From: Gloeopeniophorella convolvens
Taxonomy: Eukaryota; Basidiomycota; Agaricomycetes; Russulales
Direction: 5' to 3'
Length of the DNA: 64,000 nt
Assembly (NCBI GenBank): GCA_022496205.1
Contig: WTXD01000005.1
Location: 372,001 to 436,000 of the forward strand
Below are positions 32,398 through 43,973 of the stretch, piece after piece. Within the stretch, counting starts at the first letter, position 1. The number at the start of each line of letters is the position of its first letter. The position numbers were made by a program, and so were the translations under genes. The notes beneath the pieces were generated by a model. It saw only the letters and a list, made by a program, of their open reading frames with translations. It did no database searches and was not told where the DNA came from.

Positions 32398-35300
32398 TCA
32401 GTTAGTATACACCGCTAGCTTGCGGTACAGCGTGGGGTAGTCGAGCCCGCGCAGGCGCAGACAGCGCTGGAACAGCCGCCGCTCGACCGTGAGCTGCAGC
32501 CGGCTCGCGAGGTGCTGCCCAGCAACGAGCGACTTGACAGTGCGAGCCACGAGTCGTTGCTTGTGCACGTTGATCAACGGTTCGAGATGCATGGACGGTG
32601 GCAAGGGTGGCAGGGCTTCGAACACTTCCGGGTGTGTCACGGGAGACATGTAGTTCGTTGCGTGGTCGACAATAACCACCTCAGTTGGCGCAGTAGGGTC
32701 GACCAAATCGGGCAATTTGCTGACCCGCATCAGCGGCGCAAGGTAGATCCCTGGGCCATGGTGCCTAGTAAGCAACATGGTAGGGAGAAGAGAGTAGATG
32801 AGGGTATGCACCGAGGAAGGGTATACCTGCCGCAGTCTTGACGTCTGACAGCTTCCCGCGCGTCGAGCTGCGCACAGATGTACTTTCCTCAGAGGCGGCA
32901 GCGGTGAGCTTAGGATCTGTAAGATGCGCCACTGCCTTGCGAATGTGCTCGAAGTCCTGGCCCGCATCGATGAAGGCCGTAAGGTCCTTCAAGATCCGCA
33001 GATCGAAGACGCCCACGCGATCCCACCAGCCGCGCTTCATCACGCGTGAGACCAACTCATGCCGTAGTCCGAGAACGATGGCCACAAGCGTGCTGTAGTT
33101 GTTGAGCTGGTAGCACTTCTACAGAGAATTATCAGCCAACCCGACGGTGATCTGGCGCGCATGTTCACGCACCCATGCAATGCGGATGAATTTGGAGGCG
33201 AGAATGAGACGCTCAGAGGGCGGCGACTCCACGATCTCGGTGATCACAAAATTGGTGACAAGATTGAACCGCGCGCGGGCGGCGATCAGAGCGCCGGTAC
33301 GGTAGCCCTCGACACCCTGCGCCTTCATGCGGGCGCGCTCCTTGAGGAATTGGGCCCAGTCGAGCACATTCGACGCCTCCGCAGCCTCCGCCCCGCGCCA
33401 GTCGTGCGAGACAAGCTCCTCGAACTTGATAGCGAGGAACAGCTCGCGGTCGATCATCGTGAAATGAGCAGCGAGCTTATTGGTCGAGATATGGAGGATC
33501 CATGACTTCTGGTCAACGTGTTGCCTGTGCCTTGTGCCGGCTGGCGCCTGCGAGGGGCTAGGAGCAGAGCTGGCGGCTGCTGGCGCAACGCCAGGGGCTG
33601 CCAGACGGCCGCGGAGGATTTCGACGGGCACCGCGTCTTCAACGACGGGCTTCCCGTCCTCCGCAGCGCGCGGCGTGCCCGACGAATTGGGCATCGAATT
33701 CGATGTGGCGTACGGCACAGGGGTCGCGCTATCGGTCGTTAACCCAAGCGACGTTATCCGCCGTACCGAGGCAGGGGAACCAGGGCGTGAGGGCGACGAC
33801 AGCGCGCTCAAGGGTGCAGACTGGGGTGCACTGTCACCGTGCAGCTCCACGTCGTCCCCCAAGTCCTCCTCGTCATCGGAGAAATAGCGCGGCGCCTCTG
33901 CCCCGTAGTCGCCAGCTGTAACGCGCTCCCGGATCGTCTTGACCCAGTTATCGACCTTGGTCTCCTTCGCGCGCTGCCTCTGCGGGTTCATTTGTCCCTC
34001 GAGGCGGCGCAGCGCGTCCTCGACGTCGCCCTCGTCCTCGTCTTCACTCAGCGAGTCGACAAGCGCGTTCATTTGCCACTGCGGGATGATGTTGCCAAAC
34101 CCGATGCCTGCCGCGCTCGACGTCGCGCTCGAGCGGCGCGAGTTGCTCGTACTGGCGCTCGACTCGTCTTGCGATGCGAAGCCCATCGACGACACGCTCT
34201 CGCGGTTCCGGTCCACGAACTCGAAGTCGCGACGAAGCGGCAGGCGGCGCGGGAGTTTCTTCAGCCCGGGAGGCGGCGCAGGGGCCTCCGACCTGTCCGA
34301 AGCGGTGTCGGAGAGGTCGAGATCGTCGATCGAGACGACGTCCAGCTGCCAGGACTGTGCCTGGATTGAGCGCCGGGCTCGGAAGGCCGACTGCTGAGGA
34401 AGCCGAGGCGCGATAGGAACGCCGTAGCTCGAGGAAGAACTCGTCGAGCTTGTCGAGGCGCGGCTACTCGTGTCATCACGCAAAGTAACCTTGACGGGGG
34501 AGGAAGCGCCGGCTGCGTCGACTTCTGACCCTGTTTCTGCGGTCTCCTCGCTTGCAGCAAGGGTCTCGTCGGAGGGCAGGGCATCGATTTCCGACTCTGG
34601 CTCAGGTGGGTCGGATGCGTCGACGGGGACAACTGGAAGCGGAGGCGGAGGCGGCGGTGGCGGCGGGACGGGATGACTGACGTCGAATGATAACGGTTCC
34701 GCCACCGGCGGGATGGACGGCGCCGGAGGTGCCGGAAGTGCAGCCACCATCGTAGGTTCAATCATCTTGAGGTACTGCTCCACTCCGCCACGAACGCGCA
34801 GCCGATCTCCTTCTGGGTTCGACTCCAGATCGAACGCTGAGACATCTGCATACATCGGGTCGCTTCCATTGCGCGGATTTAGCGCGCGCTTCCAGCGACC
34901 CAGGCGGCCTACGGTGCTTGCGAGAGCGCGAGAGAGTACATTCTGATGTGCAGGGGGGAGAATGGTCGTCGGTGATACGCTCGCGGACAGCGACGGGCGG
35001 TGTTCCAGGATGGCTCGGTGAAGGGGCTGCTGCGTTACGGCAGTGCCGTCGGCGCCAACAGGAGCGCCCTGGACGTTCCCGAAACCAGAAGACCTAAGTA
35101 ACGTGGTCGGTTCTGGAATGAAGTCCAAATCCAGATCCTCGTCGTTAGCCGCCGAAGACTTCCGTGGAATTCCGTTAGGAGTGCCAGCGCCGCTGCCACG
35201 CCTGGAGATCGACACGCGGGGGCGTTGGCAATGTGCCTCCTTAGCATCCCGCGCGACAGATGCCAACTTGCGCACGATACTCTGTAGACACAGGAAGGCG

Positions 35301-37789
35301 ATCAGGGAGGATGGACACGGCACGGCAACTAGATACCTTACCGCCGCGTCAGTATGCTGCTGCAAGATTGGATCCCGTCGAATGGTATTCAGCCAACCGG
35401 CAAGCCGAAGGCGGAGCTCGCGGTCAGGCACGAAGTCGACGGCGAAGAAGGTCAGCAACCAGTAGCGGATCGCGACGAATGTTCGAACGCGGACAATCCG
35501 GCGCACCATCTCGTCTCCACCACCCGCCGTGCGGCCAAGGGCCCAGTGGAAGCGGCATATGAGCAGCTGACAGAGCTCGATCGGGGAGATGTATGACCGG
35601 TAGGTGAGGAAGAACACGAGCAGCTCGTCGTAGTCCAGGGCGCTCGTAAGCTGCGCGAGCCATCGCTCAATCGTCGCTGCCACAAGTACACGCGAGCGCT
35701 CCGGACCTTCAGTAGTCACCCGGAGCTGTACTACATCACCACTGCCCCGCCGCGATGCCTGAGATTCATCCGCCTTCGACTCCACAGCAGCCGTACCCCA
35801 TATGACAAAGCGCGGGTCATTGCGCGGCGCGGCGCTATCCTCCGCCGTGAGTGACATCCTGATGACGGTGTCAGCGGGATCTTCTAGCAACCGCTCGAGC
35901 ACAGGCAATCCCCGATATGTCTGCAGCACATCAAAAATCTCGGTCTGGTTGCGGGTATACACGGCGGTCTCTGGAGCCGGGACATAGGCAGGGTCGATGT
36001 GAGTGGAGCGTGAGGGCGAAGGGGAAGGAGACGGAAGGGATGACGGCGACGGCGAAGGCGACCGCGGAGGAGATGGGATGATGGGTTCGGCGTCTTGTTC
36101 CTCGGATTCCGAGGGCGATGGTTCATTATCATCGTTTTCTGACGAGCCAAGCCCTGGAGGGAAAGATAGCGCTTCTTCCAGGCCCAGTGATTCGCTGACT
36201 GGAAGGGCGCTAATGAGGGCCAAGCTGCTTGGCCGCGCGACCCTCAGTGGTCCGTCGGCACGAGCAGTCAAACCAGACTCGAACGATTGCATCTCCCGCA
36301 ACGGAGGTACGTGCAAGTGTCCATCGAGGGATCTCGTAGGGGAATCATACGAAACCCCGCGGCCGAATGGGTTGAATGGGCTAGCGCCAGAGACGAACTC
36401 GGGACCTTGAGAGTGTGAGTGAGACCGCGAGCTGATCGGAGATGGAGGTCCGCTTTCTAAGTTCCATTGCATGACGTCCGAGAAGACATCGCGTACGGGG
36501 GGCGGAATGTGGAGAGCTGGAACTGGTTCACTGGGTGGTGGGTATACTGGGAGACGGGGCAGGTCTGCAGCGGTTACGCTTTGAGAATGTCCCCGGGCGG
36601 GTGGATGCGGCTGAGGTGCTGGGTCAGCGGACATCTGTGGATTCGAGCGTGCCTTGCGAAGTTTTCGCGCCGGTGGAGAGCGCGTGTTTGCCGTTGCATC
36701 GCCGCTACGCGTGGTGACGCTGGGAAACATCGTGCCTGGGAGAAGTGTATGCATACTCATCCGACTCTTGCGAGACGCGTGGCGCTCCGAGCGCGGCTGA
36801 GTACCTGACGATTTGCGGCGTGTCTGGTTAACTTGTGCTTCAGGTGGCGGGGGAGACTGTTCGAGTTGCATCGTCGTACGTTGCTCCGCGTCTGCAGCCG
36901 GAGCAGACTGGTCACGGTGCCTGAGCAGGGGGGCCGACGTTAACTTCCTCGTGAGAAGGTAACTACGCTGATACACACCCGACGCGATACATCTGTTTAC
37001 CATGCTGATTGACAAATGCGGTAATGGCGTACGGCGAGCGATGATCCTTGTCAACCTTGATAAGGCGGTCGTACCGTTTCTTGAGTTCGCGCGCAGCTTG
37101 ACCAGATGACGTTTCAACGAACGAGCCGTCGGCTGCGTCGTCAAATCAAGGTCAAGATGTCAGCAAGAGTTCAGGGAAGACGAGAAGGGAGGCTGATTGG
37201 AGATTGCAAACATTCCGTGACGTTAGAAGCGCCCACGGGGGTTGAGACATGATTCTCCATGAAACAAATGTCCAAAAATAGGAGTGTCGGTCGTCACAGG
37301 AGATGCGACCATCCGCGATGAGTCAAGGCCGGAACTGAAGAAATTCCAGCCCACTAAGCCAGCGCGACGGAAACTTGAGCCCGCTCGTCAAGAGTCTCTG
37401 TGCTGCGAGCGGTGGCGAGAAGCGACGTGGAGGTATATGCGCTGGAGAAAACTGAACATAAAACAAGTGCGAGACTCACGCGCGATAGAAATGTCGGCGG
37501 AGGCGACTTCGGCAGGAAGATTGTCAAAGTCTACGCCACTCTCGTCCTCGTTCACATCGACAAATGTGAAAGACGTTTGAGAGAGGTTTGCAGATGGCGT
37601 CGGGATAGGGAGGCGGAGATGGCTAGAGTTACCCGAGAGCACCGAATTCGACTTTGTCGATTCCGAAGGAGAGCCTTCCGGCGAGAAAGAGGACGGGCGG
37701 ACGGGAGTGGATGGTAGTTGCGTGAGGATGGGGGTCGAGACCTGAGATGTGTCGTCGTCAGAAATGAGAAGATCTGGGGGGTGAGACAT
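32398..37789 (-). CDS. LTE1: Ras-type guanine nucleotide exchange factor, LTE1-like
   Basis: A 1632-residue protein from five exons (37480-37789, 36979-37132, 33173-36947, 32812-33118, 32398-32750) whose total length is an exact codon multiple. The N-terminal part has a conserved patch DKDHRSPYAITAFVNQHGKQ, then basic/Ser-rich sequence. RasGEF_N begins near RVLVAATIERWLAQLTSALD and continues with LLVFFLTYRSYISPIELCQL. A long Pro/Ser/acidic linker follows. The C-terminal catalytic RasGEF domain shows LAAHFTMIDRELFLAIKFEE, NLVTNFVITEIVE, KFIRIAWKCYQLNNYSTLVA, then FLGIYLAPLMRVSKLPDL and EPLINVHKQRLVA. Known LTE1 proteins couple Ras-like GTPases to mitotic exit and cell polarity. The LTE1 label rests on overall architecture and is less certain than the RasGEF assignment. 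The first intron (about 350 bp) is unusually long for this window. The gene shares a bidirectional promoter with ASF1. Confidence 0.85.
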
Positions 37790-38317
37790 GGTTGATGAAA
37801 GACAAGCGAGACCCAGGGTATTGCGTGAGTGGTGGAGAGCGCAAGTTAGCCTGATAGAATAGCGCTCTAATGAGAAGACATAAGAAAAGTCGGCGGGGAG
37901 AATGAATGCAGATTATAAGACGTTGGATAAGTCAGGGGTTGTGCCAGTGGGTCGTGCCGTGGTCGTCGAGGGTTTTAGGAGATGAGAGCTGATTCTGGCA
38001 GAATCATGCCTCGGGTCCGAGTAGCCTCAAGAACAAGGGAGAGATGAGCGTAAATGCTAAGCGAAGGACAAGGGGCTCACCGAGGTTGGGTGAAGCCCGC
38101 GGCGGACGGCTTGAAGGCTTGGACACCCACTCAGAAACTCGCAGACGAGACAAACGCATAGCACATGACAAGCTGTGACACGCTCGTAACGCGTGACGCG
38201 ACGCGATTTCCGTCACTGTCTCTCCCCGGCTTCCGCGTGGTCGCGTCTCGCCGAGTCCGCGTTATACCACGACGACCACTGTCTTCCTCCTCCGCTGCAA
38301 CCTGTCTATTCCGGAAA
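37790..38317. promoter_or_regulatory. Bidirectional promoter LTE1/ASF1 with one ACGCGT box
   Basis: 528 bp separate the two divergent ATGs. ACGCGT lies at 38189-38194, followed by further ACGCG-like half sites to about 38206, roughly 125 bp before the ASF1 ATG. This is an MBF-type site by sequence only. No TATA element was clear. Confidence 0.45.
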
Positions 38318-39073
38318 ATGTCGATTGTAACAATTAGAGTGCGTCACTTCTCCACAGTCACCCTTCTTTCTCTGATCGTTTGCCCTTGCCTAGAACGTCG
38401 AGTTCCTGAACAATCCCGCGCGCTTTCTTGATCCTTATCATTTTCGCGTCACTTTCGAATGCATAGCCGCCCTCAAGGAAGGTGCGTGTCATGACCTAGT
38501 CACAAGGCCGTCTTACTCAATGACACTTCGCACCTAGACCTCGAATGGCGTCTCATCTATGTAGCTTCTCCTGGGAACGCGGAACTCGACCAGGAATTAG
38601 ACGACTGCCTCGTGGGCCCCGTGCCTATTGGCGTCAACGCATTCGAGTTTGAAGGGTCACCGCCATCCCCGCAGAATATCCCTCCTGAAGACGTGCTTGG
38701 CGTAGCTGCCCTCATTCTGACGGGATCATACAAAGACCAGGAGTTTGTGCGCGTGGGGTATTACCAAAATACGGAGTACGACAATGAGGAGATGAAGTCA
38801 ACGCCTCCGTCACAGATTCAGTTCGACAGGTTAGTGAGGGATATTAGCGCGAAGCCAAGAGTGACGAGGTTCCAGATTAAATGGTGCGTGACAGCGTCCA
38901 GCGGGCTCTCTGGGTTGTACTGACACCCTCGTCGCAGGGATGTTTCACCACAGGGAGGAACCCTGACTGCCACAGGAGCGGCAACATCGGCAGCTGTCCC
39001 CTCCGCAAACGATTTGGAGGGGGATAATTCAACTGAGCAGCAGCTAAACGGAACGCCATCAACATCCTCGTAG
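38318..39073 (+). CDS. ASF1: Histone H3-H4 chaperone ASF1
   Basis: A nuclear chaperone that carries H3-H4 dimers for replication-coupled and replication-independent nucleosome assembly. Four exons (38318-38338, 38394-38481, 38538-38883, 38938-39073) give exactly 196 residues. It starts [20 protein letters not shown] and continues with the immunoglobulin-like core: [89 protein letters not shown] and [10 protein letters not shown]. The segment around VGPVP and the LDDC motif match the H3-binding face of the family. The C-terminal tail is Ser/Thr/acidic, as in fungal ASF1. The first exon encodes only seven residues, so simple frame scanning would miss the true start. Firm identity. Confidence 0.96.
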
Positions 39074-39948
39074 AGCTCGCATTGGGTCGGTCTCGTGCAC
39101 TCCTTTTTTACTGGAGACTTGCTCTGGTACCCCTGGGTTGTGCTCATGTATATTTATTTTACACAAAGTGGATCTGTAGCAACCTAATGAACCATCTGAA
39201 GGATACAAAGACGGGAGATTGCAACCAAGCAGTCTCACACCGCGCCAGTGCCTCAAGTATGAGTGACAACGTTGTGCAGGCCCGCGCCGCGCATCGTATG
39301 CAAGCTCTGCGAGTTGCAACCACAATGTACCCAAAGATAATGTTGCAAACGATCTTACATGACTAGGCAGGGCTTTGAGCTTTAAGCTTTACTTGGCGGA
39401 GAACGTTGACTTGCTCCTTCAAACGGTTTCAATGACATGCAGCTAAGAAGCCTAGGCTCGGTGAAATGGCTGGACCGAGTGCTGCTGCGGAGCTCAACCC
39501 AATGCCGCGCGGCTCACGGGTCATACGGCCCCAGTGGTGGAGACGCTCAGGGAAACGAGGCATGGAGCCCGATTTATGTAGATGGAGCTATAGCCAAATT
39601 TGCGGCTGCGGGTGGCTTACATATTTTGGCGAAACTCCTGCATCGCACGGAAGCATACGCGATTTGCCATAGCCCATGCACTTTTCCTCATCCACGTAAT
39701 CAATATGCGGTTTGTTCAGGCGCAGAGCGTGCATCCATAGTGGCACGGGATGGGTCCGGACCTTCAGAGTGGCAGTGGGTGACCGGCAAGAGAAGTATTA
39801 CAAGATGGAGTGCGATGTCAAAGCTGTTGGGAAGTGATGCTATATGACATCATCATTCACGTGCCCGTCATCCGACTGCGCGTCACGGACGGCTCATATA
39901 ATGCGCCTGCACCTCATTGCGTTCTCTCCAACCCACCCCCCACCCACC
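39074..39948. other. Intergenic between ASF1 and membrane-protein gene
   Basis: About 875 bp. It holds the T-rich 3' flank of ASF1 and the promoter of the next gene, which has a C/A-rich stretch just before the ATG. No gene is supported; the open frames at 39437-39847 look accidental. Confidence 0.45.
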
Positions 39949-41034
39949 ATGGCAGACACTTGGAAAGACGGACTTCTCCTCAAGGTATGCTGAAAGTCAC
40001 GCCTGAGCTACTGCATATGCTTACCGGTTGAACACAGATCGTGAATGTGCTGGTGTACTTCCTGTTCTTGGGCTCCAACATATCGACCGTCTGGGGCCAT
40101 CACGACGTCTACGTTAGAGGCAAGGAGACCTACATCACACCCGCTCCGTGGGCATTTCTCATATGGTGCGTAACCATTCGTCGCGTGAACTGCTGCGTGC
40201 TCACTCAGTCTAGGTCGTTAATTCATCTTCTTTTGTTGGGAACCATCGTCTATCAGTTCTTCCCTAATGGCAAAAAGGTCATTATCGATGGAATCTCGTG
40301 GCGTTTCCCTCTCTTGGCTGTACTCAATGCCATCTACGTGAATGTCTGGGCTTCGGGTCACTACGTTGTTGGTGAGTTGACCCCCCCCCCCCCTATATCT
40401 GGAACATGTGTTCATGCATGCTCACATGAGGCGTGTAGCATTTATTTTTGCCCTCTTCGTCAGCTCTGCCGTAACTGTGCGTGGTGGCATATATTCATGC
40501 GTGCTGCCAACCCTCTAACTGTCTTGGTAGCACATTTATTACGTCGTCAAGAAATTCCACATCCCTTCGAGCATTGGTGATGAACTTTTGGTCCATCTAC
40601 CATTCTCCCTCTACCATGGCTGGACGACCGTACTCGTCATTCTCACAGCGTTTGAGGCCTTCGGTGTCAATGCCTGGAATCATGGTCCTGGCGTTTGGAC
40701 GAAGGTTTTCGTGTTCCTCGGACTGTAAGCCCCTGTATTGACATATACATCGACCGTTCTCATACCGTTCCATAGGTTCTTCTTTGAGGCTACTGCCGCA
40801 GCCTATGCGTTCTCTACACCAGAGGGCGACCTCCCTGCCGCTGTCGCGATCACGTGGTCGCTCTTCGCGATCTTTGACCACCAGCGCACGGGCTTCATCC
40901 ATTGGTCTGCGCTGGCCTTTGCCGTCCTTTCTTTGGTTTGGGTGCTTAAGGGCGCCGTCGGACTTATCACCCAATGGCGCCGCGGAGGCATTGTCTTGGA
41001 GGATGAGGAACGAGCTCCCCTGATTGGAAGTTGA
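39949..41034 (+). CDS. Trp-rich multi-pass membrane protein (TspO/MBR-like layout, tentative)
   Basis: Six exons (39949-39984, 40038-40165, 40214-40371, 40439-40476, 40531-40724, 40776-41034) give exactly 270 residues, so the structure is well supported. Hydrophobic segments include [92 protein letters not shown], then [31 protein letters not shown] and [20 protein letters not shown]. The pattern [14 protein letters not shown] and the following Trp-containing helices resemble tryptophan-rich sensory (TspO/MBR-like) membrane proteins. Helix count and length differ, so this is only a similarity of layout. The cytosolic tail ([12 protein letters not shown]) is acidic with a dileucine-like end. 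No enzymatic motif is seen. Confidence 0.7.
40381..40393. repeat. 13-nt poly-C tract inside an intron
   Basis: Thirteen consecutive C, 10 nt after the 5' splice site of intron 3 in the membrane-protein gene. It does not affect coding sequence. Confidence 0.9.
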
Positions 41035-41852
41035 TTGTTGAAACGTTACTCATGACCGAATGACGCTCTGATTCTTTTGCGCTGCTATGACACATTCTGC
41101 TGAATGCTCTGTAAATTAGTCTTCAATGTATACTGCTTGTGATTTGTTGCTCTTGCCCAATCGACCTGTATGCTTTCTGCAGGTCTGTGTCAACATGTGA
41201 GCCCCTCGCCGTTGAGCCTGTAACGATGCGTGTGATATATTCTCAATGCCACCCGTGCTTGGTATCGTACACGGCGACATGCTCTACTTTGAGGTTAACT
41301 CTACATAGACAGTATCTGCTGCGATAATTTTCATGGTTTTTTAGGATCAAGTGGAGTCGCGTTTTGCATCAAGCTTGGCCGGGGTCACGGCTTGGGTGGT
41401 TGCCAAATTGCACTATGGAGCAGCTCTTTCGTGATTATGAATCTCGATAATTACTCCAGCAGATACTGTCTAATGTGTGGTTGACTTTCGGATCAGTGCG
41501 CAGCAGTCAGTCCTCGTTGTTCCGAACACGGAATGGCCGCAATGTGCGGTAAACCCGACATCACGAGACGTGGTACGCGTATCACGTGAGTCTGTTTACT
41601 GCACGAGGATGCGGCGCAGCGGAGCGTTAATCCGAAGCCTCTTCGTACCGAACCCTCATCATCCTATCCCGCGCTGTCCCCTTTCGCGCGTCCGGCGCAC
41701 CACCTACGCCGTTTCTTGCAGCGTTGCGCTTGTTCCATACTCAAGTTTTTAGCCTCTTTTGCTCGGGGTGAGAGCCCCTGCCTCTGAACCTCCATGGTGC
41801 GGGGCCTCACATACACCCCTAATTTGCGGTTTCAGATCTGCATTCTTGAGCC
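41035..41852. promoter_or_regulatory. H2A.Z upstream region with ACGCGT and CACGTG
   Basis: About 820 bp without a gene. ACGCGT (MCB-like) at 41575-41580 and CACGTG (E-box) at 41583-41588 sit three bases apart, about 265-275 bp before the H2A.Z ATG. A pyrimidine-rich stretch precedes the ATG. Functional roles are inferred from sequence only. Confidence 0.4.
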
Positions 41853-42407
41853 ATGCCACCGAAGGGACATGCGAAGGGCGGCAAGTCGAAGGCGGGGGAA
41901 CCCCCCGCAGTTGAAGCCAAAATCTTCCAGACCCGCAGCGCAAAAGCTGGCCTCCAGGTTCGCCACCCCCATCGCCCCACGTTTCGTGGAGATACTGATT
42001 GATAATCACGCGCCATGGTTGTAGTTTCCCGTCGGCCGTATTCACAGATACCTGAAGCAACGCACACAGAACAACGTCCGCATCGGCGCAAAGGCGGCGG
42101 TATACACCTCGGCCATCCTTGAGTACCTTACCGCGGAGGTGTTGGAACTTGCAGGTGCGCCACATCTTCCTACTTGCCTGATTGTATCTGGCTTGCTCAC
42201 GCCACACGCGGACTAGGCAACGCATCAAAGGATCTGCGCGTCAAGCGCATCACGCCGCGGCACTTACAACTCGCGATCCGGGGCGATGAGGAGCTTGACA
42301 CCCTCGTGCGAGCGACGATTGCCGGCGGTGGTGTTCTTCCGTTCATCCACAAGACCCTCACCGCAGGCAAGCTTGGGGTGAAGAAGCCGGAGGCGCTGCC
42401 AGCATGA
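41853..42407 (+). CDS. HTZ1: Histone variant H2A.Z
   Basis: A replication-independent H2A variant placed at promoter-flanking nucleosomes by SWR1-type remodellers. Three exons (41853-41957, 42025-42154, 42217-42407) give exactly 141 residues. The H2A core is plain: [59 protein letters not shown] and [15 protein letters not shown]. Features separating H2A.Z from canonical H2A are the loop [13 protein letters not shown], the segment LDTLV-x-ATIAGGG with no acidic NDEELN patch, and the missing SQE C-terminus. The N-terminal tail ([15 protein letters not shown]) offers several lysines for acetylation. Introns interrupt the core at positions that keep the frame. Firm identity. Confidence 0.96.
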
Positions 42408-43973
42408 GGTCAGCTCTTGCGTAGTCTGACTTCCATCAACGTCTTAATTGAACGCATACACACAGCTGCGGTGTTTATGTGATGCGGCTCTCCTGCGGGT
42501 TACCGTTGTATATCTATGATCTTGTTTTTCTGTTGATTATAATTCGATGTTTTTGCTCTTTCCGCGTACTCTGCGGATCGCTCCTGACGACAGACTTCAA
42601 TCTGTTCCCTTTGAGACGACAGCCCGTCCAGTACCTAACGCATTCCTGAGTTCCGCAAGTTCACGCTCGAGCTACCGTCGCACACGTCGAATTGCTTCAT
42701 GATGCAGAAGACTGTGTGACCTTTGCACCCAAATGGATGGAAAAGCCGTTAAACGGTGGCGCGCTGCCCTAGGATCCATTTCTGGTTCGTTTGTATCGCA
42801 ATTTCATATAGAATGCGTCTGGAGCAGAACGTAGACAACACAAAGGCTGGGCGTAGGGAGGCTGTAGGAAGGTAAAGCGGTGACCGTAGGCATGGCAGCA
42901 GGACAAAGGGAGCATCATGAAGAACACAGACAAAGGACGAGTGGCGAGATGAAACGGGTTGCCCAAAAGAGTACCCATTGCGAAGAAACCGTAACACGAC
43001 AGGGTAGGGTTTCTCATAGAGAAGGGGCGTGCGCATGGACTAGGCGCGGCAGCGTGCCGGCGAAAGCAGGCGAGGTGGCAAGTTTCCCTGGTGGGAGGTT
43101 GATCGAATGCTGTTTAAAGAAAATCTGCCCAAGACGAACAGCTTGCGTAGTAGATCTGCAGCAGTCCTATTGAGGGCCTGTCTCGGTGCGCCACCGATGC
43201 GCGCCACTGGCACACCCTTGACATCCCGCCGGCATCGTCAAGGCTATCCGTCCCAAGAACAGTGAGAGAAACTAGAAGAGACGCCGGGATCCGAATGCAC
43301 ATGTTGTCTTCATAGATGCAGCAGAAGCCATGGGAAGCCCGGTTTGGTGAACGGAAGCGTAGCGGTCGTGCGCCTGGGCCCGCCGCATGAATACTAGCCG
43401 CAGGTCGGAGATAGGGATGGAAGCACTAGCGCGTCGAACAGCTTGGTCGATTTGTCACCGCGCCTTTGTGGTCTGCAGAACGCTGCACAGCGCTGAGCGC
43501 AGTGGCGGGGACAGTCGAGCGAGCTTATGTATCGCGTGAGCTCGTCGTCGTCGTCGCCTGCGTGTCGGAGCTATATGTCGGAGCGCGGAATCAGCCGGGT
43601 AGTGTCCTTAGGCCGCAGCCCTCCGCAGCAGTCTAGCGTGAATCAATGCTAGTACCAATTTTACCCCATGCCAGACAGAGCACTCAGTCGCTTGAAGCGC
43701 CGGTGTAGTCAATGAGCTGCTGTTTGAGGCATTGATCATTCAGCGAGTTTCCAACCTGTCTGGGTCAAAAACACCTCCCCCTATCTCACGGTGTGTATCT
43801 GTTTGACCTGGGGTTGGCGACATCTCGTTTCTGACCGTTCATCGGGCTGAATGTGTATGTTACTGTCTTAAAACCTACTCGGCAACCCTCCCAGTCACCC
43901 AAGTTGTTCCTTTGGACGTCTTCTGTTGGATCATTGTGCTCTTACTGCGCTTTACTGTTACCTCCTTGCATTC
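42408..43973. other. Intergenic, 1.57 kb
   Basis: No supported gene. It contains the 3' flank of H2A.Z, a short CGTCGTCGT triplet run near 43545, and the promoter of the next gene. Minus-strand frames around 42749-43036 carry no recognisable protein. Confidence 0.45.

Noticed and set aside
43545..43560. CGT triplet run
   Set aside because: Only a few units, outside any gene; too short to be remarkable.
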